A stretch of 64,000 bases of DNA from Ceratodon purpureus (lineage: Eukaryota; Streptophyta; Bryopsida; Pseudoditrichales; Ditrichaceae), in the NCBI GenBank assembly GCA_014871385.1, contig CM026432.1, positions 4,265,271 to 4,329,270 of the forward strand, in the 5' to 3' direction. The translations under genes and the position numbers were made by a program. Under the pieces are notes generated by a model. The model had not been told where the DNA came from. It worked only from the letters and a program-made list of their open reading frames with translations, and searched no databases. This document shows positions 33,790-48,191 of the stretch, in pieces (the first letter of the stretch is position 1; each line of letters starts with the position of its first letter).

Positions 33790-36700
33790 ATGAAGATCTC
33801 CGTGAAGACGCTCAAGGGGAACCACTTTGATCTGCAGGTCGCGGAGGACGAGCTGGTAACGCTCTTCACAGCTTCTTTCGGCTCCATGTTTGCTTTACCT
33901 GAGATGGGGTGAAGTGGGGGAGGATCGGTGGTGGTCGGTGCAGGGGTGAATGGGGTGGAGATCATGGGTTTGGTTCATGTTGGGTCATGTGGGGTGGTGG
34001 AGTTTTGGTTACCTGGTTGTTTTGGGGGATGGTTTTTTTGTGGAGTAATTGAGGGAGGGCGGGGGAGAGAGAGAGCTTTTGAAGTTGTGTGGGTGGGGTG
34101 ATTGTTAGTCGTTTGGTTTTTTGTCTAGTTTTTGGACTTTTTGTTTGGATCGCATGTGATGTGGAATTGGATGTGTGTGATAATCTGTGTTTTGGTGTTC
34201 TTGTGATGGGTGCTAGCGTGGTTGTGATAGTGGCGGTAATGTCTGTAGGGTTATGTAGAGTATTCTGAATGGGTGGGAGAATTCTAGAGCCTTGTTGGAG
34301 CAAACATGGCATCGATAGGTTATCTCGGTTGATGAATCAGGGGTGCGGTTTTGCAGTTTCTGGAGTGTCAGGGGTTGTTTTTGGTTATTTTCTACGATTT
34401 GTGTTTGGTTAGATTACTCGGAGTTTGTTTAGCATGTTGGGATAGTGAGCCCGGTTTCATGTCTCTGAATTAGTGTTTCCAATGGCCTACATTTATCTAT
34501 CTTAGTTGGAGTAGTTGAGGTGGTGTAGTAGAAAGAGGGTTTGTTTGTTTTTTAGAGTCGTGTAGTACTCCAGCTGATTCGTCGTTATTGTTGGTTTTGG
34601 TTGTGTTGTGCAGGTTAGCTCGGTGAAAGCGAAGATAGAGGAGTCTCAGGGGAAGGAAGCTTTTCCTTGTGCCCAGCAGCTTCTTATTCATCAAGGAAAA
34701 GTATTGAAGGATGATACTACTATGGCTGACAACAAGGTGGCGGAGAATGGTTTTCTCGTTGTCATGTTGACGAAGGTGTGTTTGCTGTTCTTACTAGTTG
34801 GTGGGCCCGGTGTACTGGTTAATTGTGTCATTAGTTACGTGAAGGTTTATGTGGACTTATTTGGGTAGCGTCATAGTGCATGTTCTGTGGGGACAGGTTG
34901 GATTGGGTTGGTTAGGTCTGTTAGGTTAAACAATGGGTTCTACAAGCACAGTGCAGTCCTACATTGCTCATTGAATTAAGAGTTGTAATTTTTTGACTAG
35001 ACGAAAGCGCCGGCGGCACCGGGAGCAGGTGGAGCATCAGGGTCTGCTCAGGTATTTTCTATCTGAGGCGTGATATTCTGAAGCTTCTGGTCTTTTTTTA
35101 CTTTGGATATGTTGTTTAGTAGTGTTGAAGAGCAGGATTTTTAGTTGGAACAGGCTGCATTTGCTTCGATTGTACATGTTGATTGATCTGTTCTGATTTT
35201 GAATATATTTTTACAGGCTCCTGCACCTGCAGCACCCGCTCCAACTCCTGCACCCGCACCCGCAGCTGCACCAGCACCAGCACCAGTGGCTGCTCCAGCA
35301 CCACCTGCCGCTCCAGCTCCGTAAGTCTTTACCTCCAAAACGGAGTTTGTTCTGTGCATCGTTCCATGTGAGCCATGGGTTTGAATGGTTTTTAGGTTTC
35401 AGAGAGATCTGGATATTCCCTTGATTGGAATCTATTAATATCCACTAGATGCCGAGTGTCATATTTTCATTTGGTCGTACGAAATTATATTCTTATAAAG
35501 CTTTCAGACAAACCTTGATCAACAACATCAAATACGATGGAACTTCATGGGTTCGGGACTTACTTTGTAATTATAATGTTGCTTCTGTAAATCAGAACTC
35601 CAGCTGTGGTCGCACCTCCTCCTGCTGCTCCAGTTGCAGGAGCTCCAGCGTGAGTACCCTAAATAGTACTTGGTTGTGTTTTCCTTGTGAAATTAATCTA
35701 AATCAGTTCTTACAATATAGGCATATTCACTAGGTATGTTATGGAATTGACTATTCTAGTTGTCTCAATCCTGATTATGTTTAGAGAAACAACTTTAATG
35801 GAAGACATTTGCAGTTATATATGAAGACACCAAATCTGATACCGAAATCAATCGTTGAGGTGACGTAGAGACGCAAATGCATCGGAATGGTATTTAAATC
35901 ATTCCATGCAGAGACCTACTCTGCCGTTGTTTACTGAGTGAAAGCTCCCTTTGTGCAGAGGTACGGGAGATGGATATGGTCATGCTGCATCGAACCTCGT
36001 TGCAGGTTCTGCTCTTGAACAAACAGTGCAGCAAATTATTGACATGGGTGGAGGCACATGGGACCGTGATACTGTTTTACGTGCATTGCGAGCCGCTTTC
36101 AATAATCCTGAGAGGGCTGTGGAGTACCTGTATTCTGTAAGCATCTTTTTTGATGAAACTTTAGTTGATTCTATTAAGAAAAATAGTGAATCTCGACTGA
36201 ACTAACATACTGAAGGATGCATGTTGCTTCATGTATATTTTGGAGAACATTTGTCTTTGACGAGCTCTTTCTGTAGAGGGCAGTCTTGTCTGGGGATGTT
36301 TTAAGGCAAACCTGCGATATTCAGAGATTTCGGGTCTTCAGATTAAGTTCTTATATTCGAAGGACCTTCTTGTGTGGCTGTTTCTCAGGGAATTCCTGAA
36401 GCTGCTGAAGTTCCAGCTCCCGGAGCTCGTCCTCCTCCCGCTGCAGCTCCTGCCGCTGCGATCCCGGCAGCTGCAGCTCCTGCAGCGCCAGCTGCTCCAG
36501 CAGGGCCCAACGCCGCTCCTTTGGACTTGTTCCCTCAGGTACAAAGCAGGCCATTTACTTGCACAGATATTTTTCAGCAATAACATGCTTGTTGCGATAA
36601 TTATTCTTTAGTCTGGATCGACGTTATAAATCCATCGAGAATTGCCTGTATTTTTCATGTCTTATTTTATAAATTCGTGATCACAAGTATTAAACTGATG

Positions 36701-38030
36701 AGTTGCTTTGCAACGGTTTACACCTAAACAGTGATTTGACGTAATATAATCCGTTATCATTTACAGGGTATGCCAGGCGTAGCTGGGGGAGGTGCTGGAT
36801 TAGGTGCACTGGACTTTCTGCGAAATAACCCACAGGTTCTATTTTATCTTCTTGGGTGTTACCTGCCATGTTCTAGTGACATAACTTTATCAAGTGATCT
36901 AAATTGTTTTTCAAACTCCATTTGTCTTTCTATGTAGTCTTGAATTGCTTGAATAAAAATCCTTGACACATACGTTATAGTATAATCCAAGTTTCAATGT
37001 TAGCTATTGTAGTGTGAGTTACTGTAATTGCTGACTCAAATTCATCTCCGACGTTATTTCTTTTGCTATGACCTCAGTTTCAAGCTTTGAGGACTATGGT
37101 TCAAGCCAACCCTCAGATTTTGCAGGTACGCAGACCATACGGTACTCAACTAGATTTGCTGCTTTCCATTCATGTTCTCTACTGTAGCTGAAGTATGTGA
37201 TGCTGATTTGGTGAATTGTCAGCACTTCCTGTCCTCCCTTTTGAATGTGTGACTGATTTTTTTTCAAGTGAGGTGAACGTTTGTGGCTTTCATTCCTTGA
37301 TGCTATTCATATTTATGGTTGATTTGTTGACGAAATACGACAGCCCATGCTTCAAGAGTTGGGAAAGCAAAATCCTGCCCTTCTGCGACTCATCAATGAT
37401 AACCAGGCTGAGTTTCTTCGCCTTATCAACGAGGCCGGTGCTGAAGGTGTTGAGGGGTAAGCACATTAACCTTAACATCTATATGATATTTGGTATCATC
37501 GTTTTTAAATTAATATTCAAAGAATTGTGTGATTTGGTGTTTTGACGGTAACAGCTGATGAACAAGTGCAGACAGGCTATTGCATCATTGCTTCCACGTA
37601 TGTTGCTTAAAAGCGTTATGAATGCGGGGTCTCACAGAACAAATTCATGGTTTGAAAATCGCAGGGACGCTATGGGGCAACTGGCGGGAGCATATCCGCA
37701 GTCTGTTAATGTGACCCCTGAAGAAAGAGAATCCATTGAACGGGTAAACCTCACTATTTTCCTTCTTAATATTAACCAGCATCACCAGGGAAGTAGGTGT
37801 TTAGTAAATGTACATCTAGCGTGGTGGGATTCTGGGAACATGGTGGACATGGAGTGCTATAGTATGCAGATTGCAATTCTAACTAACGCAAGCGTCTGTT
37901 GCTGGACCAGTTGGAGGCCATGGGATTCAACCGAGCACTTGTTATCGAAGCCTTCCTCGCGTGTGACAAAAACGAGCAACTAGCTGCCAACTATCTTTTA
38001 GAACATGCAGGTGATTACGAAGATTTGTAA
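33790..38030 (+). CDS. RAD23: UV excision repair protein RAD23 (UBL-UBA shuttle factor)
   Basis: Twelve exons: 33790-33855, 34614-34775, 35001-35051, 35217-35320, 35596-35649, 35959-36136, 36389-36538, 36767-36835, 37078-37125, 37344-37456, 37665-37743 and 37911-38030. All are in phase, giving 397 aa. RAD23 carries polyubiquitinated proteins to the 26S proteasome and stabilises XPC in nucleotide excision repair; it acts in nucleus and cytosol. Domains: N-terminal ubiquitin-like 1-76 ([17 protein letters not shown]); a low-complexity Ala/Pro linker; UBA1 about 158-200 ([20 protein letters not shown]); a second Ala/Pro linker; the XPC-binding (STI1) domain with [18 protein letters not shown]; and UBA2 at the C-terminus ([20 protein letters not shown]). 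Length matches plant RAD23 (about 370-420 aa). The leader is purine-rich. The Ala/Pro linkers are coded by four separate small exons, so alternative splicing there would keep the ordered domains. Confidence 0.96.
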
Positions 38031-41000
38031 CTATAGGATGGTATTCAGTCACGACTGTACATTTTAATGAGCTATTTGTTATGTTCCTATTCAGGATCAC
38101 TTCTGGTGTGATTATTCCCAACTGTCAATTGTAGCAGTAGCGTTGGGCTGTGGGTACGTCAAATAATACCGGGCTCCGGGTATATCATCAGTTGGCTGTG
38201 GTTTTTGGGATGATTGGGAGTGTCCAAAAACCACTGACCAGTGTTGTGTTACAGTCGTTTGTTCAAATCTAGATCGATGCAAGTTTTTCTTAAATGGTTT
38301 AAGACAATCATGCCTGTTCAGGATACCAGCTAGTTACGTGTAGTAATGAATACCCTGTAATGCATGTAATCAGTAATAGCTTTCCAGAAGCGAATTTTGT
38401 CACTCGCTCTATGTGTACCTGCATCTTTAGTGCTGTAATAACTGTATTTTCTTAAAACTGCAGTATACCATTTTACCTATCGTTTGAAAATTTGATAATG
38501 TCAGGGGCTAGTTTTGCTATTTGTGTGATTGTAACTGTTGCAGTGGAAGAAATAGTAAAACTCCTGAGCATTCATGGACAGGCCTGAACTGTAGTTTAAA
38601 TTTTGTACAACTGTAGGATTTGAGCACAATTGCAAGCTTTGTTTCAATTCACAGCGCAATATTCCTGAACCTGTGCAAAGGCGGCTTCCTTTAACTCTAG
38701 CAAATCACTGTATAGAAACAGTGTTGAGTCAAACTGACTCTATCCACGAAAATAGATGCACCAATAATTCGGAAGGGTCAATTGTTGAGCCTAGGAAAAA
38801 CCAACAAGACTTCTTCACTTTCCTGTGGTTATGATAGCGTCTTAGTTTTGCTTAATAGTTCATATTAGATAAATCTTAAAAAATTCACATGAAATTAAAT
38901 ATAACCAAGAACAATGTGCTTTCTTCTTCTTCACCCTTGCAATTAAGCCAGCCTCCATCTTAATGACAGGGTGGGCCCTTCCTCCTTCCTTTCCCTTGTT
39001 ACTTTTTGATTTTAGTAGGTTTGTGGCCCTTTATATGTAATTTTAATTTTTTTAATGGAACAAGGTACCTTAAATTAGTCAGAAGGACCTAGTTAGTTGA
39101 TTTTAGATAGTTTTTATATTTTTTTAATTTTTTAATTTTTCATCTAGAAAATATTTGTATAATATTAGAGTTATTTGTAAAGGTATCCAGTCTTTTGTCC
39201 TCCTTTTTTCATGGACCAAAGCTAGTACCATTCCTCCTCTTCTCAATTCGACCCCTCTACCCAATTTTTGTCCCTCTCTCCAAACTTTCATGAATAAAAA
39301 TTTCAATTTATCCAGTGTTCTATTCTAGGACTACAGTGAGATCATACCGATTTGGTCCTTTCCAAATTATAAGTCAAAAACTTAGATTTTGAAAGACTTT
39401 ACAAATAACTCTATTTCATTTAGACAAGGGTGAGGTTTATCACAGAGGTCCTCTTCACAGAGCACAACTTTTCAAAGAATCACCCAAAGTTCTTCATCAT
39501 CTAGGCAGGTTTTTTATTCTTGAGAATCCCTTCTGACGACAAGGCACAACTTGATTCAATATAAATTTTGGTGAACAGTCATTCATGTGCATAAAATATC
39601 TTGTTCCTGAGTTTCACATGCTCAGCCAATGTAATGAAAAATAGATCAAAAGAAAAATTCAAAAATGTCAAAAATGTCCTGAGACATTGGTACAATTCTA
39701 GTGCTCCTAGGCTATTGGCCTTCATTCAGCTTTTCGTCTGAAAAATTCCATTGTACAATTGATGCTACAACACATGAATAAGGTGTGCTCAATTCTGCAC
39801 AAGCAACTGGTTTGCTCTGAAAAAGAAGAATGGCTCTGTTCAGTGGGTCCACAAATGTTGAATGAACACAATCAACCAATGAGCCTTTGCTGGCTCCCAA
39901 CAAGTACCATAAAACAAGATTTGTGTGCATGTGATGGCAACTGGTTTCACCAGTCATGGTTACTTGGTATGATGGTGATCCATCTTATGAATATGGGGAG
40001 TTAGGTTCTTTGAATCTAAGGGCTGCTTTAGAAGCCCGTTATAAATTCTAGGGAGTGGAGCAATGTGATTGGTCAAAAATGAGATTATTGTCTGGTTAGT
40101 GTTTTACAAGACTTCCACAATGGAGAACTTCAAGCTTCGATGAAAAAACGTCACAACAATCGATATGGCATCATTTTTTTGAACAAGAATTCCAAGGAAG
40201 TCAAGTTAATTGGACAACCTCAAACAACTATCGAGGAGATTTTGGACTTCACCAAGCTAATATCCTCTCTTCTCTGAAGTCATTCACTAAAGGTAGATGA
40301 TATCTGGATGATAATTTTATAATATTTGGGTGATATCCATGTGATACTTATGTGATATATGGATGTTTTTTTAGTTTTTAAACCGGTAAAAATCATAAGA
40401 CATTCAAGTTTTACCGGCTAAATGTCAATGTCAGTCGGTTGATCTCTAACTAGCTGCTGGTTCTTCCCATGCATTGACCTCAAAGTAACATATCTTTAAA
40501 CACTCTATCCCAAGAAACATATCTTTAAACATAGAAATTTCCATTTCGCTAGCGGAAAGAAAGGTTGGGAAAGACAAAAAAAAATCTCCACTTAAACTTC
40601 ATAATTACACAATGAAAGCGGTAAAATAAGACACCCACACACACATACTCAGTCACCTTGGTCCAAAATGAAAGACCCAGCAAGGCCACAGTGACTCCCA
40701 AACCCAAGAATGATGAAACTCCCCAGCTTATCCAGTCCCACCGGCACCACCCGGTAGCCGGTCACCAAAACCACACCCTTTGATTGCCTCAACCAAAACC
40801 ACAAAACCACAGCCTTTCTTTCTCCTCTCCAAAAACACAACAACAAAAATCACACAACAAAACACACCATCCTCAACCTCTTGCTCCTCCTTTTCTGCAC
40901 CATCTCCACCATCTCTGCCCATCCTCACACCATCTCACCATCCCTCTCCTCCTCCACCACCTCACAACCCATCTCTCACAATCACACCTTCTCCAGAGCT

Positions 41001-42271
41001 TCTCCTACACCTGAATTCTCTCTCCTCATTCAGGAATCACCTGATTTTGATCAGTGGTGGCAAGGGTGGTGAAGTTGTTTTTGTTGAGGTTGTGGCATCA
41101 GTGGTTCACTCTGGGAGGCTCTTGAGTTAACAGTGATTCTTACATGGTCACTGAGTGCAGGTTGTTCTGGAAGTCATTCATTGCCTGTGTTTGTGTTTGG
41201 GCAGTGGTGGAGTGGAGCTTAGCTGAATTCGTTGGATCACCTTTCAGGTATGACCATTCAGTGGGCCTGTTTTGGTGCAGTGTGTTTTCTTTTCAGTGGA
41301 TTGTTGTTTTTGTTGTGTTGAGGTGGTGTTTTGGAGTGGGTGTGTGTGGAGTCTGAGTTTGGGTTATGGTTGGTTGTTTTTTTCTGTCTTTTGTGGGATT
41401 TTAGGTGATGTGTGGTGGTTCATTTGGGCTATCTGTTGGTTGTTGAGTTTTTGATTCTGCTGCGGGAGCTTTTTTGTTGTTTGATTTTTGGTTTGAAGGA
41501 TTGGTGGGAATTTTTTGTAGTGGGAGTGGTTTTTGGCTTTCTGATTGGTTTTGTAGAAGGATGAGTTGCTGTAGGTGAGCTGGTTGGATCGTTTGTGTTT
41601 GGGGTTAGTTTTTTGTTTTTTTGTTTTTTTGGGGGATGGGGATTCCGAGGAGCTGGGATGATTCACTGGATGTTTGGGTTGATTTTTGAGGAGTGTGGAG
41701 GGTGAACAGGGGGTTCGTTGGAGGCTTATGGTTGCGTGCAATCTGGCAGGATGATGATTTCGGTGGGATGGCATTAGGGTTTAGATGTTTGGAAAGAGTG
41801 CTCACGCGGTGCATTCAAGGTCCGTAGTTGAGGATTTGCTTGAGGGAATGGTTGCGAGTGCAATGCCTATCATGGGGAATTATGGCACCGAAGTTATAAT
41901 TCCGATCTTAGAGAATCGGTTCTTTAGATATTTTTCTTTGATCCTTCCACTGCTGATTGTTTTAGTATTCGTGGACTGTAAATGAGGTTTTGAGCCTCGC
42001 ATTTGGCATTCAGTGCCACCAATTCTCTTGTGCTTCAAAATGAAGGTGCTGAAGCACCTCTTCAAAACCTGCTACAGTGGAGGCAAAAGAATTCATGCCT
42101 GAAAGAAATTTTGGTTTGTTTTGCCAGGTGCGAGGTTGAGTAGTCCATGATCTGAAGACACGAAGAAATGATAATGTAGTCTTGGGGTTCGGATTGGATC
42201 ACCTGCCGTCCATGGGTGGCCTCGTTGAGCAAAACTTTCTATCCAAAACATAACAAGGAAGATAGCCTTCT
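38031..42271. other. Intergenic and long 5' leader of ABCB26
   Basis: 38.03-38.6 kb is probable RAD23 3' UTR. 38.7-40.6 kb is AT-rich with no supported gene. 40,780-41,040 is strongly CT-rich on the plus strand, typical of a plant 5' leader, and 41.04-42.27 kb is GT-rich, typical of a leader intron. Transcription of the ABC transporter therefore probably starts near 40.8 kb. A 66-codon open frame at 41,785-41,985 lies within this leader. Confidence 0.5.
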
Positions 42272-45200
42272 ATGGGCACGGCACCTCCTGGGTTGCTCTC
42301 ATGGCAGCCCCGCACACTAAGCCCCTCGCATCTAAACTACGAGAAACTTCGCAAGTCTACCGCAAGGAAGCACCAGCATTCAAGGCACTCGAAAACAAAC
42401 AACGTGGGAGTGACGACCCGCAGGGCTCATCTTGCGAAATGGTGTAGCCAGAGCCAGAGGAGGTTCCGGGACAGAGAATATGGAAAATCAAAGGAAGGGA
42501 TCATTAGTCCCTTGACTTTGGATCCTCTGAATTTGCCGAACAGATGGAAGGAGAGTGGACTGCCAGAGCTTGTGCACAGGAAAGTGCAGCATCACCGTTA
42601 CGTGTGCTGTGCAGCTGACAATGGTGCCGTTTTCTCTTATGCAGACCTGGGTGCTAATGGGGCTTATAATTCTAAAGGTGTGTAATGCTGTGTTTCATGT
42701 GCCAATCAGTGTTGTGTTTTTCACTGCTTACGGCAACTCTTTTCAACTCCTGATTTCTGTTCATATGCTCTTTATCTTAATGCTAAATTTCAGCATTTCT
42801 GAGCTGTTTTTGGATATTACATCTGCAAAATGGAACTGAGGGATCACAGCCTTTTAGAATAACTCAGAAGTTATGTCATTGGATTTTGCCTACAGACGAT
42901 CTAGTTTGTTCTAGCTGTTCATTCTGTCTTGTTTTTGTCGGCCAATTGTCGTGTTGATGGTGAAGCTGAGAGGACTGACCCCGTGTATCATTAGTTGTTG
43001 TGTGAATTTTGAGCGATGTAGGAGCAAATTGGTATGCTAACCGATAGTTGATCGATTTTGCCTAGTGCTGACATATTGCTGGTGACCTGATTCTTTGATG
43101 TTGCAGACCATGAAGGGAATGGATCCGCAGTGCATGCAGAGGGGCAGACTTTTGTTCTGCGCATGTTACTGTTTTGGAAAACCCTGCGTACATTTTTGCC
43201 GAATGGCAAATGGTGGCTTGACATCGAAAGACAGCATCAGAGGTCGTATAACATCACCTTTACTGGTGCTATGAGCCGGCTGTGGGTTCTTGTCTCTCCT
43301 GATAAGCTTATTATCGGGTTTGCCTTCACTGCGCTTGTTATTGCAGCCGTAAGTTTCTCACTTCTTGTTGCTGAAAGTAGGGAGTTGTGTTCGTAATCGC
43401 GAAATTCCTTGTGGTCGTTTTTGAATCAAAGAGTAGCTGCACTACTTGTTTATGCAACAGTAAAGGTGTTCTAATAGGGCTCTGACGTTGCTCATTCATT
43501 GTGTATCTGTTAAAATACAGTTATCTGAGATTACAATACCTCATTTCGTGGCAGCCATGATCTTCTCGGCACAGAAAGGAATGACGAGTGACTTCTATAA
43601 CAATGCAAAATTGCTGGTTACTATGGCTTGCACATATGGTCTTTTCAGGTTAGTGTCTCCACGGGTACTTAAACCATTACACTTAGTATTTCATTTGGTT
43701 AGAATTGCAGTTTTGAAATTTGCTCATCTCTATGCCAATCTCTATGTCATTCGATGTCATGCTTACCTGAGCTTTTATGTCGCACTTAAGAAGGAAAATT
43801 GTCTTTCATACAGTGGATTTGTTCTGAGCAGAGTTGGTACGTCCACAATGCTAATTATTTTGTGTCAATCTCTTTGTGACATGATACAGCGGTATAAGAG
43901 GCGGTTGCTTTGGCATCGCAAATCAAATCCTGGTAAGGGACTCCTTTCTTGTGAATGTCTTCAGGCTTCTTTTGTTTTAGCTTGTAATAGTATTATGGCT
44001 TATTGTGCCACAAGCTGACTAAAATTTTCTGATGGCAGGTTAAGCGAATGCGGGAAAAATTGTTTTTTACTCTATTGTCTCAGGTATTTGACATCTTACC
44101 TTAAAGTTGGATTTAACTGTTAGTAAAAGGGGAATGAGACTTTGCACAAATATTCTTTGCTTCGATCTTCCTATTTGAAATTAACGTAAAGACTCCATAC
44201 AAAGAGAGACGTCTGAAAGCATTAATACTAAAGGATGGCATCATAATTTGTTTGTTCTTTTGAAGAATGCGGATGATCTTGCAGATTGTGGTATTCCTTT
44301 AACCATTTTTTATTTTTTTTTAACAGGATATCGCGTTTTTTGACGCTGAGTCTGTAGGGGCACTTACGAGCCGATTAGGATCAGATTGCCAGCAGGTGTC
44401 TCGGATTATTGGCAATGATCTGAATATCATGTTTCGCAACGGCCTTCAGGTTAGTTGATGTCGACTTTCTGTGCAAGTTCAGCTTCCTTAGACCCACACT
44501 ACTCGGAGAGAATTGATTCTGTTGTTTTAGAATTTAATATCATGTAGTGTTCCATGTATCCTTCTCATTATGTGTTAAGCAGTTGTGAGGAAGACCGTCT
44601 ACTACAACAGAATGTTTGTCTCTTTAAGAGTAGTGTTAAATTACACGTCTTAACCTGAGCCAGCATTACGTATTTCCATGCTGAAGCTTTGGGTTATTCA
44701 TTGCAGGGGTTGGGGGCGTTTGTGTATCTATTATCACTCTCATGGCAGCTTGCATTGACTACTCTTGGAGTTTGCAGCCTCATGTGGTTCTTAACCAGAA
44801 TCTATGGCAGGTCTGTGTTCCTTTCTTTGAACTCATCTCTTGTTTGCTTGTAAACTTGTTTGCAATGCCATGCTATCTAAAGAAGGTTGTGATCGGAATC
44901 CACACTGAACAGTATTTTTTTGGTCCTCAACCTCCAACGTATCAAGAATTTCATATTTTCTTTTCAGAAGTAGGAGGTTAAGCTTAGTGTGATTTTACAT
45001 TCGGTTTCTTGAAACACGAATTTTAAGAAGCTGACAGTGTAACATTTTTTGTATGAGAAGTATAAAGGGCTGTGGTTTACTGGTAAGCGTCCAAATAGTG
45101 CTCTATTCTCATGGTTAAACTTTGATAAAATGTTCTAGGTACCAGAAACGAACTGCACGGTTTGCTCAGGACTCAATCGCGTCAGCCAATGAAGTGGCAG

Positions 45201-48191
45201 AAGAGGCATTCTCACTGTTGAGAGTGGTTCGCACTTTTGGAACTGAAAAGGAAGAAGCTGCCAGGTCCACTCTCCATCTTTTCTGTGGCTTACTTTCGGG
45301 GTTCGTAAGATTTTCTCAAACTATGAAGCTGACATTTCTCCTTTGGTGTAGAGCAGGTACAGCAAGTGGTTGAAGAAGCTCATGGAGATCAACTTTCGTC
45401 AGAACATTGCCTATGGGTTCAGCACTCTAAGCTCTTGCACTCTGTACCATAGCACTCAGGTCAGACTCATTTGATCTTTCATTGGAGTCAGCCTGTTTTG
45501 TGAGTCTGAATTTCTTCCTAAACTACGATATGTGAATGCTCAAAGAAAATGATATGCCTTGAATTGTGCTTGAATCAGTAACATGCTGCCAACAGCCCAT
45601 GTGTCTTACTCCAATGAGGGTATGACGTCAGTTTCTGGTATTTGAATGATATCGTACATCATTCAGCATCTTGTTGATCTTTCCCTAGTGTGTAAATCAA
45701 CAGTCGAGACTGAATTGAAGACTTTGTTCTGTAGGTGGTGGCACTGATAATTGGAGGTGGCTTTGTGATGTCGGGTCAAATTAGTGCTGAGAAACTTACA
45801 AAGTTTATTCTCTATTCTGAGTGGGTTGTGCACTCTACCTGGTGGGTAGGCGACCATTGGGCTTCTTTGATGCAAGCCATAGGTGCCAGTGAGAAGGTTT
45901 TTCAGCTCCTTGATCTTCCGCCCAGCGAGCAGATGACTTCTGGAGGTACTCTTACAAGAGTTTGTGTTAGCATTCCAAGTCTACATCCTTGAAGTAGAGG
46001 TTTATTTGTTTGTCTAATTGCCTGGGAGTCAGTCAAGTGGATGTTTAAGTCTAATCGGGCCAATAGGATGAATTGGTTATTGATCTATTGGTTCTAATCA
46101 AGAGTGTTTTTCTTATGTATCAGGTCTCATTCTTCCCGACGTGAAAGGTTGCATTCAATTTGTCGACATCTCATTCAATTACCCTACTCGACCTAAGGCT
46201 CGAATTTTACAAAATGTGAATTTAACCATTAATCCTGGTGAACTTGTGGCTGTGGTGAGTTTCAAACCAAGCTAATATTCCATGCCCAAATTGGTGATAA
46301 CACTAGGAATCTACAATTTACTAAGTTATTCAGAGACATACTTGGGAAGGTTGGACTCTATGCGTTATCTTCTGCTATTGATGGGAGAAAAACTCTAACA
46401 GATTTAATTTTACATCTTACAGGTCGGCCTGAGCGGTAGTGGTAAAAGCACTCTTGTGAGCTTACTCCTGCGTCTCTATGAACCTACTATTGGGCAGGTA
46501 TACCTTCATTTCTTTAAAATCTTCCAATGCAATTCCTTTTGTTGCTACTATCAGTTGTTGAACCTTAATGGATGGTTTATCTAGATAAAGTTTTAGTTCA
46601 AGGTTTGATTATTGTGGTCCGAAGCCTTGGAGCTCAGGTCTAGCTACATGCATCACATGCTGCTGTTTGTCAATGGGTCAGGCACGTTGGTGTCGTTTTT
46701 GGATTACAGTTTACAGAGCTGATGTGCAGGTGGTGGTGGACGGAGTTCCACTGAAAGAACTTGATATAAAATGGTTCAGGGAGCAAGTTGGGGTTGTGAG
46801 TCAGGTAATATATTCCTGATCGTAAGTACATGTTATAGAACGGTGTGTCATAGGACAACGGGAGTTTGTCTCCATTTTTGTGCAGCATGTTGAAACTTAG
46901 TGAATTACATGGTTATGAAGATATATTATACAAATGGAATTAAGGATAATGTGAAGTGTAATTTATAAATCAACGACTCTGATATAAAATTGTTGAATTT
47001 GATATTTGACTTTCCGTATTTTGTAACAGGAACCTCGACTTTTTAGCATGGATATAGCGTCCAACATTGCATATGGCTGCGGGGGTAACATTAAGCAATC
47101 GGAGATTGAGCGCGCTGCTAAGCTAGCAAATGCCCATGAGTTTATCTCCTCTCTTCCAGATGGGTATAAAACCATAGTTGACAATTCTCGCTTGAGTGGG
47201 GGTCAGAAGCAACGAATTGCTATTGCTAGGGCTCTAATAAGGAATCCTGCCATCTTGATTCTTGATGAGGCGACAAGTGCCCTTGATGCTGAGAGTGAGC
47301 ATCTTGTGCAGGTAATTGACTTTTGTGTTTCCATCCCCTGCTCTCATTTAACAGTTGGTTCAATTTCTTCGTCTTAAGTGTGCACGTATACTCTAATTTT
47401 TATGAACTAATAATACTCAGGTGTTCAAGGTCTGTTAAGTTTGCAGGTTTAGAGTGTGCTTTCTCTTCACACAAGACATCATGTTATTCTTTTTTCATCT
47501 GCTAGTGATGTCTGCTGCAGAAAGCACTAGAACGTGCCATGCGGGGAGATGGAGATAAAAATAAGCGCACTGTTTTAGTCATTGCCCACAGGTAAATTGA
47601 TGTGTCAATAGTTTTGTTGATCTTCACACATTTTTCAATACACTACAGAACTGTTTCCGTTGGTCTGGCATACAAGCCTTCAAGATGAAAGAAACGTATT
47701 GAGGGTGATGTGGTCTGGTGCTTGAACAGACTATCAACAATACGTGCTGCAGATCGCATTGTCGTCATGACAAATGGCCAGGTGGCTGAGGTATATTCCT
47801 TTCCAATTTGCCGAAGTGCTCGAGTTTTAAGGAGATGATTTGAATTCTGCACTGTCATTGCATTAATAAGCAGTAAGAGCCATGCACCCATTGTTCTAAT
47901 TAGTATGCTTAAGGTTGTTGAGAAGGTATTGGACTTCAGCAGTTCCTTTTAAGGGTGTGACATGACCTCTGTATTCCAATACCTTTTCGAAGATGTGGGT
48001 TAGGGGTGCTTATGAATGGTATGATGTCTGCACTTGCTGAGCACCAGCGGCACTACCAGGGATATGATTAAGGTCTCATCAAAATTCTATTTGGGTGTAC
48101 TGTGCAGATGGGCAGTCACGATGAGTTGATCAAATTAGATGGCGAGTATGCTCGGTTAACTAAACGGCAACTTAGTACATTAGCACAGTAG
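42272..48191 (+). CDS. ABCB26: Half-size ABC transporter of subfamily B, ABCB26 (TAP1)-like, plastidial
   Basis: Seventeen exons: 42272-42677, 43107-43348, 43521-43648, 43890-43932, 44039-44083, 44327-44449, 44707-44810, 45139-45264, 45357-45459, 45735-45945, 46124-46254, 46423-46497, 46730-46804, 47030-47311, 47521-47591, 47730-47790 and 48108-48191. They join in phase to 769 aa. Residues 1 to about 135 are Arg/Lys/Ser-rich, like a transit peptide. Transmembrane segments lie at about 195-480 (e.g. [34 protein letters not shown]). The nucleotide-binding domain has Walker [10 protein letters not shown] at 556-564, Q-loop VSQEPRLF, signature LSGGQKQR at 659-666, Walker [13 protein letters not shown] from 679 and the H-loop IAHR ending at 722. 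The stretch from EPRLF to [13 protein letters not shown] sequence follows plant ABCB26. It must dimerise to work; the cargo is not settled in plants. The exact start is uncertain because transit peptides are poorly conserved. Confidence 0.87.

Noticed and set aside
33962..34312. 116-codon minus-strand frame rich in Thr, Pro and Gln
   Set aside because: Lies wholly in the first RAD23 intron, antisense to GT-rich sequence.
37558..37983. 141-codon frame starting inside RAD23
   Set aside because: It reads through two introns; the family-consistent exons are 37,665-37,743 and 37,911-38,030.
40780..41130. 116-codon Ser/Pro/Thr-rich frame
   Set aside because: All three frames of this CT-rich stretch are open; composition fits a plant 5' leader better than a protein.
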